Shown: piece by piece, positions 55,204 to 64,000 of the stretch
Layout: each line of letters begins with the position of its first letter
How positions within the stretch are numbered: the stretch's first letter is position 1
Source of the DNA: Eleusine coracana subsp. coracana
Lineage: Eukaryota > Streptophyta > Magnoliopsida > Poales > Poaceae
Assembly (NCBI GenBank): GCA_032690845.1
Contig: CM064430.1
Location: 6,558,949-6,622,948, forward strand
DNA length: 64,000 nt
Direction of reading: 5' to 3'
Program-made: the position numbers and the translations under genes
The notes under the pieces: generated by a model
What the model saw: only the letters and a program-made list of their open reading frames with translations
Told to the model about the DNA's origin: nothing
Database searches by the model: none

Positions 55204-55716
55204 GGCGCTGATGTTGGAGGAGGAGTCAGAGGAGATCGACAGGAAAAAACCATGCGAAGGAGTACCCCGGCCATGTCACGGGGCTTGGTCTGTTCCTCCT
55301 CTTGGTTGCGGCCTCCGTTAGGGTTGGGGAGGGGAGAGGTGACAGACCGGCGTGAAGGCGCGAGCGCCAATCTCAGAGGAGGAGGAGGAGGAGGAGGAGG
55401 TTGCTGCTGTTGCTCGACGAGCGGGGCTGAGGGCATGGGCGCCCATCTCAGAGAAGAAGGCGCCACGGCGGTAGTGGCGGCTGTTGCTCGAGGCCGGGTG
55501 AGGAGGAGGCAGAGGATTAGGGCTCGGGGAGGGGAGGCGGGCGGGATGATCGCTGTGGACCCCACTTGTCGGCGCTGTTTTTTACATTGAGAGCAACGGA
55601 ATAAGGTGGGACGCAGGATAAGCTGTATTGGATCTGCATCTAATGGTGAAGAGGAGGACCAAGGGTTAAGGAGAGGGGGGATGACGACCTCACCATAATT
55701 ATAGGACTGATAAAGA

Positions 55717-56160
55717 TTACGTGGATGATGTGGCTTGTAGAGAAATCTGGTGACTTAGAATGTTATCAGTAGCTCATTAGTGGTGGCTTCGTTTTTTTGT
55801 TTTTTTATTGCCCAGCACACGTGTCACGTGCCTACAGTCTAAGATGCCAGGTTTTGAATAGCTAGGCTTCTCTGCGTGTGCTCACGCCACCGGTCTTCGT
55901 GCCACTATCAGCACGCGGTAGAGGAGAAGCAACCCATGCTTCGTTGGCCTCCTTTCCGCCTTGCCAACAGGACAAAATGGTACATACTGAAATACGGAAG
56001 CCTGTAGGTGGGCCTAAAACCTTTTCAGGCATACATAGTGGCATATTTCCAACTTGAAGAAATTTATAATGACACCCACCCAATAGGTGAAAAATCAGTG
56101 GCAGATTTCCAAACCGTGACTAGAACCATTGGAAAGATTCAATTTGCCAAAACCTACTAT
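55717..56160 (+). repeat. host block continuing after the Helitron
   Basis: 'ttacgtggatgatgtggcttg' to 'gaatagctaggc' aligns with 1677-1830. It is the right-hand half of the block interrupted at 39020. No miR2118 site is present in it. Confidence 0.65.
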
Positions 56161-56418
56161 ATATGTGCAAGGGGACCGTTACATTTTCATTATTATGTCT
56201 GCTTCCCAAAGGCTGCCCTCCTTACCAGGCGCTAGCTAGTTCAATCATATTGAAAGTGATTATTAAGTTTAATTTAGTGACAAGAAAACAAACAAACAAA
56301 AATAAACTACAGGATATAAATTATTTAGTTGATATCACTTTCAGGAAAACAAAAAGGTATATCACGATCATATATTTTTTGCTCATTCTAAAGTATATGG
56401 AGAGGCACTAATATATAG

Positions 56419-56805
56419 GAGTTTTACTGTCTAAAATATTGGTCAGTAGTTTTGATAAACTATTGACCAGTAGTTTGAGAATAGTTTCGTAATTGCATCA
56501 TTAATAAATGATTTTATACTTATTTGTATAATGGAAATCTGACCCTATACCGAATCATGAAAATATCAATTGATCTTCAAAAAAGTAAGGCATCAATTAT
56601 TAATTATAGTACTAATTTTATTTTATTTATGATAATATAAAATAATTATTTTATAAAGCTAGCACTTTTATTTTTTCCAATATAAACTACTTGCCATTAG
56701 TTGTGTTTTAGATTATTGATGAATCCAAATCATTAGATCAAACTACTGGTCAGTAATTTATCAAAACTACTAGCTAATATTTTGGACAGTAAAACTCTTG
56801 ATGTA
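56419..56805. mobile_element. MITE-like insertion with inverted ends
   Basis: It starts 'gagttttactgtctaaaata' and ends in its imperfect complement 'tattttggacagtaaaactc'. Internal 'tcagtagttttgataaactattgacc' and 'ggtcagtaatttatcaaaac' are also inverse copies. It is absent from the two other alpha copies. Superfamily not determined. Confidence 0.65.
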
Positions 56806-57164
56806 TCATATAAGAATGAAGCTAAAAACTCTAATATACCCTTATTTACATACTGATCGACTTGTAACTTATGATCGATGAAAAGATAATAAAATTTGCA
56901 GTTACTCAACTACTCACTAGTTAGTTAGTTATTTGTCAAAAGTAGTAGAGATCTAGTCGTCCACCTCTTCCAGTACTCGGGAGCATATGAGATGGTTTGT
57001 ACCTTTTAGCTTTTTAGCGCATTGTGCAGTCAATTATCACAATACATCTTGACAAATAAATGAGCAGATGCCATATACATCACTTTTCTACCTAACATAT
57101 GGCTCCTTTGCCTTGGTTCTTATCCTTTACGTGGATGACTGCATATGTGTGTCCTTGAGGAAGG

Positions 57165-57900
57165 TGGAGGAGATGTAAATATAGTAAAAACAAAAAAAAA
57201 GATACATTTACTCTCGAGGTTGCTACTGAATCGTGAGTTTACAAAACAATATTAAGTGAGATGCTATCTCGTTGTGTTAGAAAGAAGATTGTATTGTTGT
57301 TTACCAACCACTAGTGTTTAGTGTTACTTACTGGAAGCATCAGGAGAATGCGAACCATAAGCAGTCAAAATAAATTACAATGTCTGGCTTTCTATTACGC
57401 GTAAACTTGTTTTCTAGCTCTCATGAGCCATGCAAGAGAACCTAGCTAACACATCTAAGGTAAAATACAGTGCGAGTGCTTGACATAGCATGATGTTGTT
57501 CCTGCTAAATATTCTTTATATTTGTTTTCCTGAGATCATGTACAATAAGCAATGCAAGCTACAACATAGAAGTTGGCCCATAATGATGTTGGCCGCTCAT
57601 GTCTCGTTTATTCTTTCTATTATCGTGAATCCTTTATACTTCTAACGGTACTATTGTGTTCATAGTTACTTTGTTCCTGGATGCAATTCTTGTTGAAATC
57701 TAAGCAGACCAACGCTGATACTAATGGATCTCGACATAGTATGCAGATATATACTTCTGATGCTTAGTTTTTATTTTGTATAATTGATCCACATAAAATA
57801 CACACGCCATGTTTTGATGTAGAAGGAAATCATTCATAAGTTGAGTCAGAAATTATGCAGATAGGAGCAATATAATCCTCTAGGTTTAAACATCACTTAA
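57165..57900 (+). ncRNA. candidate 21-PHAS precursor, locus C1 (alpha)
   Basis: It has the same arrangement as locus B1: promoter phrase 'cttatcctttacgtgg' (about 57120), target site at 57325 and a conserved body. The site has one more mismatch than in B1. No conserved frame. Confidence 0.4.
57325..57346 (+). promoter_or_regulatory. miR2118-like target site, alpha class
   Basis: It matches 15 of 22 positions, with core GGAAGCATCAGGAG. It is supported by paralogy with 32223. Confidence 0.45.
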
Positions 57901-58416
57901 AAATAAAGTTGTTGAATAGTCATTACAAGAATGACTTACGCATCGCTAGTACCAAAATGTCACAGGTTAATCATCTTGGCTGCAGCTGATCCGTGCATAT
58001 CATGGACTGATTTGTAAAACAAGTTCACAAGTCGGCAGTTTGCAGGTTGACATTTGTTAATTATTCGGCTCCGGTTTGACCCTGACATATAGGTGAAGAG
58101 TGTCAGTGTTGGTGTTACAGCGGAAATGAATGGACACACTTGCTAGAACTATATTGTGTCCAACTGGCTCCATTTTAGCATTTTCGGAAGTAGACTTCGT
58201 ATGAGCCACATATAACCAGATAATATCCGGTTCCCTTCCTCCACAAGGGTAGGGTATATAAGTAGCCTTTGATAGCAGTGCAATGCGTAGCTGCATACAG
58301 CTTTCTATACATCTATTCCATGAATTCTTCAGTCATTACGGCACTTTTTTTTCTTGTACTAAAAAATGGCAAAAAGCTTATTCCAGGAATGTCAATGCCT
58401 CTACTATGATTTTTTT
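57880..58416 (+). repeat. duplicated block beta, copy C, left part (target site lost)
   Basis: It aligns with copy D from 'aggtttaaacatcacttaaaa' through the TATA box and leader. At about 58312 'cttctatacatctattcc' jumps directly to 'atgaattcttcag': about 150 bp containing the miR2118 site are deleted. A retro-insertion then splits the block. Confidence 0.7.
58255..58262 (+). promoter_or_regulatory. TATA box of the site-less beta copy
   Basis: TATATAAG with an intact 'ttcctccacaagggtaggg' upstream. The promoter is kept although the downstream trigger site is gone. Confidence 0.5.
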
Positions 58417-59392
58417 TTTGAGATAAAAAGAAAGATTATATTAAATAATGACTGAATATATCTTCATGTTACAAGCACTCTGAAATACAGAGATATTATA
58501 ACTAAATACACTCAGTATGTATCCAAAGCTCAATCCTAAACTTGTATAAAGATTCAAATAGATGACCACACATGCAAACACTCAGTAAACTGACTGATAA
58601 CAGGAGCCCAGGGAATGGCGGCCAACATTCCTGTAGGTATAATTGAGCATAATCCTCTTCTTTTTCGTGTCTTCCTTCTTCCTTCTGCCACTGAAGAAGA
58701 AGAAAAAACATTGACCCTGATCTCACAAGCCCTTCATCGTGGTTGGGACTAACCACGATAAAACGGAGAAGGAACCAGAGAATTTTATTCCACACCAATA
58801 GCATCATCTTCGCCTTGATGTCGCCGTTCAGAAACCTAAAATTCCATATCGCCAAGACACGAAAGTTGTTGATGATATCGCCGCTAGGGATGGCAATAGG
58901 GACCCATGACCAATATCTGATGGGTTTTTACTCTATTAGGGTATGGGTTTGGACCAATTTCTCTCCCCATGGGTTCTTTAATGGGCTTTTTTCATCCCCC
59001 AGTGGGTAGAGTGGGTATGAGGGTATTTCTTTATAACCCATATCCGTCTACCCAATTCACCGTCGTCATAATCTTCCTTAATGCCGCCATAGAAAGACCA
59101 AATTCACCCTTTATCCTCGACGTGACCGGCGAGAAAAAGGAGGAAATAAATTCCCAATGCCGAATAACTTAATATAGAGAAGAACTCAAACCTAACCTAG
59201 GACTCAAACTAAGAAAAGGAAACTGGACTAAAAAGAATGATGAATCCCCTCTCCTCCTTGCCGCCGATATGGACACCGGAGGAGAAGGAGGAGGGGGGCC
59301 AAGCGGCGGCGGCAGGTGGACGCTTCTGGTGGCGGTGCTAGGTCAGGGCGCTACCCCTCAAACAGGTACCCTACACGGTGCTGTTAAGCGGC
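58417..59392 (-). mobile_element. non-LTR retro-insertion (LINE-like)
   Basis: The insert is flanked by imperfect direct repeats of the host sequence 'cctctactRtgatttttt' (58398-58416 and 59393-59410). It begins on the + strand with a T run, the A tail of a minus-strand element. Host copies B and D are uninterrupted here. The interior has a frame of 117 codons (58502-58855, minus) without clear motifs and a 'gggtatgggttt'-type repeat at 58940-59045. It may be a short LINE or a processed transcript. Confidence 0.6.
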
Positions 59393-59765
59393 CCTCTACT
59401 GTGATTTTTTTGGCCAGGTGTAGACTGCATTTCATGTCAGAGATTATGCCTGCGTTGAGATTGGGAACAAGAAGGGCACCCCAGGCATGGAAAGCCAAGC
59501 GCCGGAGCTTCTTCCTGTGCCAATGCCCACAGGGATCTTCTGCTGTTGTCATAAATACTTGTAAATTAAGGAATGATTTTTTTTCTAGCATTCACATCAA
59601 ATGTCTAAGTGAAATTGGCTTTGCAACATGTGCTCCATCAAAGATCAGTATGTTGTACCATTGGAATACGAAGAGTGCATTTTTTCATGGTTGGGGTGAA
59701 TTTGGTACTGCAAGATGTGTTATAATGTCTCTGGCTTTGCTGTGCATCAGTTTCTTTTATTAAGT
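59393..59765 (+). repeat. duplicated block beta, copy C, right part
   Basis: It continues the beta block after the retro-insertion ('catttcatgtcagagattatgcc', 'aagccaagcgccggagc') and aligns with 14035-14420 and 33290-33720. Confidence 0.7.
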
Positions 59766-59900
59766 TCTTGATAAATATGCAAGTGCTTCATATTATTTTT
59801 TGTCCAACAAACTAGAGCAACCCATCTTCAGAAGTAAACTTTAAGGCATGATTCACGTATTATATCTTCCTTCATTGGTTCTTATCCTCCACAAGGGTAG

Positions 59901-59908
59901 TATATATG
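59901..59908 (+). promoter_or_regulatory. TATA box of locus C3
   Basis: TATATATG after 'cttatcctccacaagggtag', 132 bp upstream of the site at 60033. Confidence 0.5.
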
Positions 59909-59929
59909 TACACATGTTTTGAAGGTTGA

Positions 59930-60530
59930 GATGTGCATTTGGGGTGATACCAGAGTACAATTGCGCAAATCCAGTTGCATAAAGTTTTTTGTGCTTCTTT
60001 TCCATTTATCTCTACTTTTATACTTTGTAGAATAGGTTTTGGAGGCATAGGGAAAAATCCATGCTGACGTTATCCAAAATGAGAATCGATTGGGCCACAT
60101 GCAGCACTCCTATCCTGAGATATTCTCAAGTAGCCTTCGTATGGTAACATCGGCCAATTTCACCAGGCGCGGCCACCCTTCGTTGCTATACCAACGCCTC
60201 TACTGGAGTCTCGCAAAGGCCTAGGTTACTAGCCCATGTTTTCTCTCCACATGGACTGGCTGCCCCGGCAAAACGCGGGAAAATCAGCATGTGCGGGCCT
60301 CCTAAACGAGCCCTAACACTAATTCGTCTGCTGCAGTGTCAATCAACTAGGTTGGAGTTGGACAACACGCCGAGGCGTAGCTGCTTTTCCTGATCCTCTA
60401 GCACTTACAGTATACAAAGCATCTTTTCTTTCGTACTCAATCTGTGCGGCGCGTCTTATACAGAGCTCCAGCTTCCGCGCAGTTTATTGGACAATTCAAA
60501 GTTACACCGACGCATCACCTGTTGTTGCGC
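59930..60530 (+). ncRNA. candidate 21-PHAS precursor, locus C3 (gamma)
   Basis: Promoter, leader ('gagatgtgcatttggggtgatacc') and target site at 60033 are all preserved, and the downstream body matches locus B3. Frames differ between copies, so I read it as non-coding. One of the more intact loci. Confidence 0.55.
60033..60054 (+). promoter_or_regulatory. miR2118-like target site, gamma class
   Basis: It matches 18 of 22 positions (variant-tolerant), with TTGGAGGCATAGGGAA. The codons in one frame read IGFGGIGK. 'ccatgctgacgttatcc' follows. Confidence 0.6.
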
Positions 60531-61185
60531 ACGCTTTAATTTCACAGTTTTGAGCAGTGCACTTTATCTGTATGACTTTGGTACAAGCAAAACCAAAAAA
60601 TGAAGAGAACTATCAGTCAAATTATTCTAGGGAAGTAGACCTTATCAGAGATAAATACAACAATATTGAACTCAGTAAAATTGTTTCTTCTTTCATTTTC
60701 TTGTGATTGCATTGTGCTTTCAAATAGAAAACCATGGCAGTTGCCTGAGACGGGTGCCCTAAACACATCTTAAAAGCTAATCTGTCAGTCTGGAGCAAAC
60801 GGTATTCCACCAAGAGATCCCAAACACGCTCGCAATCTTTTCCTAGGCTCTGAAAAATTGATGAGCCAGATTTACAGCAGCATGTCATGCACCCGATCAC
60901 TACAACAAAATAGCCATATGTGTCGTTTAGTAACAGCTATTAGTACCTGCTTTCAATCCGGCATAGAAAGTTGTTCTACCTACAAGTCATCCTATCTTCA
61001 AATAAACTTCAGTGGAGTGTCAATATGAAGAAGTAGGCAGAGAAGTCCATCTAGAAGAAATTTTCTTTCTTTTCTCATGGAGTACAAGCTAGAGATATGG
61101 ATTAGCAACAACCACAGAGCTTAGCATTTCCTATGCTTCTATTCAAGGAAACACGTTGTGTTTGTCCTCCATCTATCTTCACCAT
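60531..61185. other. unassigned DNA
   Basis: A CACTA-like start 'cactacaacaaaatagcc' at 60898 has no visible partner. The minus-strand frame at 60622-60900 has no known motif. Possibly a 3' flank of the RRM gene or a TE relic. Confidence 0.3.
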
Positions 61186-61207
61186 TAGCTTTGGGAGGCA
61201 CAAGAGA
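61186..61207 (+). promoter_or_regulatory. possible miR2118-like target site
   Basis: It matches 15 of 22 positions, with TTGGGAGGCA preserved but mismatches in the part pairing with the miRNA seed. It has no paralogous copy and by my rough estimate could occur by chance in 64 kb, so it is only a candidate. Confidence 0.2.
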
Positions 61208-62180
61208 AATATCGATCATCTAGTTCAATATAAACAAGCTGGAGATGCTCATGTCAGCTCAGTTGCCAAGCAATTGTGTTCTACCAAGTTCAAAGGTATC
61301 ACATTTCTGCTCCCATGATCACCAAAAAATACAGAAAAATTATTTCTACTCCCATCTATATACCTTGCATGTTAATCTCTCACTTCAGAAGTATGATGAA
61401 GAAATTCTCATGGAATTTGTTAACCATGTTGCCAGAATTATGTATGGAGTCAGAAAATCCAATTTATCGATTAGTTGTTTTTCTGTTTTTTCCGAACAGC
61501 TAAGGTTCACACAGACAGAGTTGTTTGCGGCTGCCATATGCTGCTTTAAAGGTTTTGAGTTGATTGTTAACATTTGCACCATGGAAAACTAGTATGGAAT
61601 TATTTGTTGAGTTATTCGGACATGGATGCTCACAGAAAATGGGATAAACCATCAGTATAATTAACTACTAGATGCTAGACAAATTACTGAAAGAATTTTC
61701 AACCTTAATTGGAGAGAATAATTAGTATGAAGTACACACATGGCACTTTTTGCTATCTAATACAAGGCTAAGTGATCCCTACAACCTAACACTTTCCAGG
61801 TCTCTTGACACTGTTAAGCTATGGGCTTCTGAAACAAGCCTCCTAGTTAATTTACAGAATGGGATACTTTTTTATCTAGCTATCGATTCACAAGATAATC
61901 ACCTTTAGCTGCAGTCAATCTGACGAAAAAAAGATAAGCACAGATAAGATATCAAGACTTCCTGCACGAAAAATAAAATTTGATGCAAGATGCTCTTACA
62001 TTTCTGTTAATGTCTGTTTCCATGCAGCTATCCTAGTTGACGATAACCAGGTTGCCTCATCTGAAAGAAGGGAGACCAACCATCAAATTTGATGCCAGTG
62101 AAATACAAATAAAAGAAAATTCATCATGGAAATGGTTAACAATTTATTTTTATCAATTCCACTCAAGAAGAAAAGTAGTA
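61208..62180. other. unassigned DNA downstream of the RRM gene
   Basis: No convincing exon or element. It may include the 3' untranslated region of the minus-strand RRM gene. Confidence 0.3.
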
Positions 62181-64000
62181 TCAATGGGATTCTGTGTCAT
62201 TTGTCTGAAAAGGGACAGCAGCAAGAAAGTTACGAGTAAACATTACCAGACTTCCGCACCATGGTTCTGTTACTCCAGGATTAAATTCTGATAGCAAATA
62301 TCACAACATATATATGTTAGAACATCAAGATGACTGAGTGATTAGCACCAGATAGGCTGACTGAGATACCTGGAAGAAATCTTCTGCTGTCATGATGATA
62401 TGGAGGAAAATATCCAGCAACAGAATGGTGAGGCACGCCATAGCTGAGACATCATGCAAATTGAGAATCAATATGTTACTCTATGCCGACACATAAATAA
62501 TGATGTATGGTGATAGCTTAGAATTGGAGATAACCTTGAAGTTGATGTAGCATAGGTACTATCATATCGTCCACGAGGATTTCGCCTCATGTGATAGGAA
62601 GAATCATCACCCTGGATTAAGCATAATCAGAACTAGCATGATGAAATCAAGAGTCATTCTTTCATGCTTATATGGTTTAGCTCACCAGTGCTGAAAAACC
62701 CCGTTTCTCTCTGAAATATGTGATGGGATTATCCTGAATATGGTATGGTGCTGCTCCAGAGAACGAAAGCATTAGCACTTAGGATTTAAAGGCCAATTAA
62801 GTAAGTGTCAAAGTTCTACTGAATTGCCGGAATGGACAGGTTCAATGTACCATACATGACATAAATGAAAATAAAGAAACTAGCTAACAAGAGCTACTAA
62901 ATTGATTCAGTTTAACCATTTGCAGCAAGGAAGTATGGCACTCAAAATTGATTCAGAAAATCAATTAATCAGAGATAAGATGTCAGGTGATCCAAAAAGT
63001 GAACAATGTAAGCCAATCATTTTTACATAAGAAAATTTCTTATTTGCCACGGGCATTATGTGTATGGGAGACGGCTGTACTTTTCTTTAACCTAGCAAAT
63101 AGATGAAAGTTTAAATAATTACGAACTACATACAACTATTTTCATTAGGCAAAATTAGTTTTGAAATATCTGCATGTATGCTATCACTGTTATATGATTA
63201 ATTTTTGTTGTTCCCGAGCGCATCAATGAAGGGGGCAACAGGCAATGTATGTTGTGATATAAACACCCATGAATTCAAATCACTGAACTAGTAACTACTT
63301 CACATACCAGATAGATATTGAGAAATAATAACAAATAGTATACCAATTATATTGTTGAAATCCACGGAGCAAATGGTATAGAACAGAGTAATGACACAGG
63401 TAATCATGGATGAGGAATATATCTCAAAGTGAATGACAACATACTCAATTTCTGATCTTTATTCTGCGTACCCTTTCGGAAAGGTTTAGCCAGCGAGACT
63501 TTAATATTCACCTGGCATGAAGCACTAAAAATGTGAAAATCCTGCTAATAACAAAAAAACATTAATTTGACAAAAATATGAGAAGAGACCTTTGAGTCAT
63601 TCTCAGAAAATTCTTGCCCATCAAATGATTCAACGCACAAGATAGCAGCCTCACGAGTAGTGTAGTGAATGTATGCAATGTCAGTACAAAGTGCCAAGCG
63701 CATATCGCATGATAGAACCACACGTTCGACCTTTCCATATTGCTTGAAGATTTCTGTCACCTTATCTCGACCCCAGGAATTAGGCACACCTTCCACAAAA
63801 ACTGATTTCACCTAAACAGGATAAAAAAAAGAGAGAGAGAGAGACTACATCAGTTCACTAAGACTTCTCCGGGACTAGCCACTGAAAGCACAATGACACA
63901 CGATGTTCAATATGACAGATACACAAGAATAAGGATATTGAATCACTGGTATAGAGTTTCTTTTTTTAGGTAAATATCGCAAGTAAACTACCTCATTTCT
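62181..64000 (-). CDS. RRM RNA-binding protein (hnRNP-like), 3' part of the gene
   Basis: A spliced gene enters the window from the right. Proposed exons, in transcription order: 64000-63992, 63811-63590, 63511-63445, 62750-62686, 62611-62535, 62443-62370, 62287-62181 (stop at 62183-62181). All proposed introns are GT-AG and the phases join without a stop. The first two full exons form one RRM: VFVEGVP (RNP2-like), DIAYIHYT (RNP1-like), and VNIKVSLAKP as last strand. The C-terminus is rich in Tyr, His, Arg, Pro and Ser (YHMRRNPRGRYDS, YGVPHHSVAGYFPPYHH), as in hnRNP Q/R-type and LIF2-like plant proteins. It would act on RNA, probably in the nucleus. The last exon is least certain. Confidence 0.75.
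63590..63811 (-). CDS. RRM exon of the hnRNP-like gene
   Basis: Seventy-four codons between 'tgtttag' and 'gtctcttc', phase 0 at both ends. It reads VKSVFVEGVPNSWGRDKV, then EIFKQYGKVERVVL, then CTDIAYIHYTTREAAI, the beta-alpha-beta pattern of an RRM. It joins in frame to VNIKVSLAKPFRKG in the next exon. Confidence 0.85.

Larger units (their letters stand above)
39021..55716 (-). mobile_element. Helitron with a nested Copia element
   Basis: The left border read on the minus strand is a 3' end with a hairpin (CCCGTAACAACGCACGGG) followed 8 nt later by CTAG. The right border is a 5' TC (TCTTTATCAG). Host bases on the two sides are A and T, as for Helitron insertion. The joined flanks 'tagca|ttacgtggatgatg' match the uninterrupted paralogue 'gagcattatgtggatgatg' at about 1677, so both borders are supported independently. 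Without the nested 12,025 bp the Helitron is about 4.67 kb. No Rep/helicase was seen, so it is non-autonomous and carries gene pieces. Confidence 0.85.
56164..57430 (+). repeat. duplicated block alpha, copy C
   Basis: It aligns with 3737-4790 and 31437-32281. An AT-rich insert at about 56419-56812 has inverted ends ('ggagttttactgtctaaaatattgg' and its complement 'gctaatattttggacagtaaaactc'), so a MITE-like element is nested in it. Confidence 0.7.
59766..60530 (+). repeat. duplicated block gamma, copy C
   Basis: It aligns with 33721-34495 throughout. Confidence 0.75.

Noticed and set aside
1..64000. CRISPR arrays, bacterial operons, ribosome-binding sites, rRNA
   Set aside because: Not expected in plant nuclear DNA, and no spaced identical repeats or rRNA sequence were seen.
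1..64000. miR2275 target sites of 24-PHAS loci
   Set aside because: I looked for the 'ttggaggaaacc' type core on both strands and did not see one.

Overview
The window is plant nuclear DNA, most likely from a grass. It is rich in Stowaway, Harbinger, CACTA, Mutator-like and Helitron elements and in Copia, Gypsy and LINE sequence. GC-rich captured gene pieces sit inside AT-rich DNA, and the recognisable plant genes are split by introns. A rice-like genome fits best, but the species cannot be proved from this window.

The main content is a non-coding gene cluster. Fifteen positions, all on the + strand, resemble the 22-nt target of the grass microRNA miR2118 (core GGAGGCATC; miRNA sequence recalled from memory). 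Eight of them match 18 or 17 of 22 positions and the rest are more decayed. Many lie about 120-175 bp downstream of a TATATAAG or TATATATG box and sit in repeatedly duplicated blocks without a conserved reading frame. This is the layout expected of a supercluster of reproductive 21-nt phasiRNA precursors (21-PHAS loci), which miR2118 cleaves and DCL4 processes after RDR6 copying. Sites start at 1269, 8600, 9235, 9815, 13833, 16291, 20789, 26680, 28815, 32223, 33078, 33976, 57325, 60033 and 61186. Four duplicated block families (alpha, beta, gamma, delta) account for most of them.

Layout. 1-3.7 kb: a PHAS block and a decayed LINE. 3.7-12 kb: an alpha block, a CACTA MITE, captured exons and delta blocks. 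12-23 kb: CACTA and Harbinger elements with GC-rich inserts around three PHAS loci. 23-26 kb: a decayed Gypsy fragment. 26-34.5 kb: the densest PHAS part (beta, delta, alpha, beta, gamma). 34.5-39 kb: broken Copia and Gypsy pieces and Stowaway MITEs. 39021-55716: one Helitron, whose exact borders are shown by an empty paralogous site at about 1677. Into it a 12,020-bp Copia element of SIRE/Maximus type (41986-54005) inserted, with a perfect 5-bp duplication ATTGG, intact gag and pol frames and an extra ORF downstream of pol. 55.7-61.6 kb: further PHAS blocks. 62.2-64 kb: the 3' half of an RRM (hnRNP-like) gene on the minus strand, the only conventional host gene with good support.

The PHAS loci do not form an operon. 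Each appears to have its own promoter. The miR2118 site defines the cleavage point and so the 21-nt register. The duplicated blocks, a lost site in one copy and nested transposons show a cluster that grows by segmental duplication and decays by insertion and deletion.
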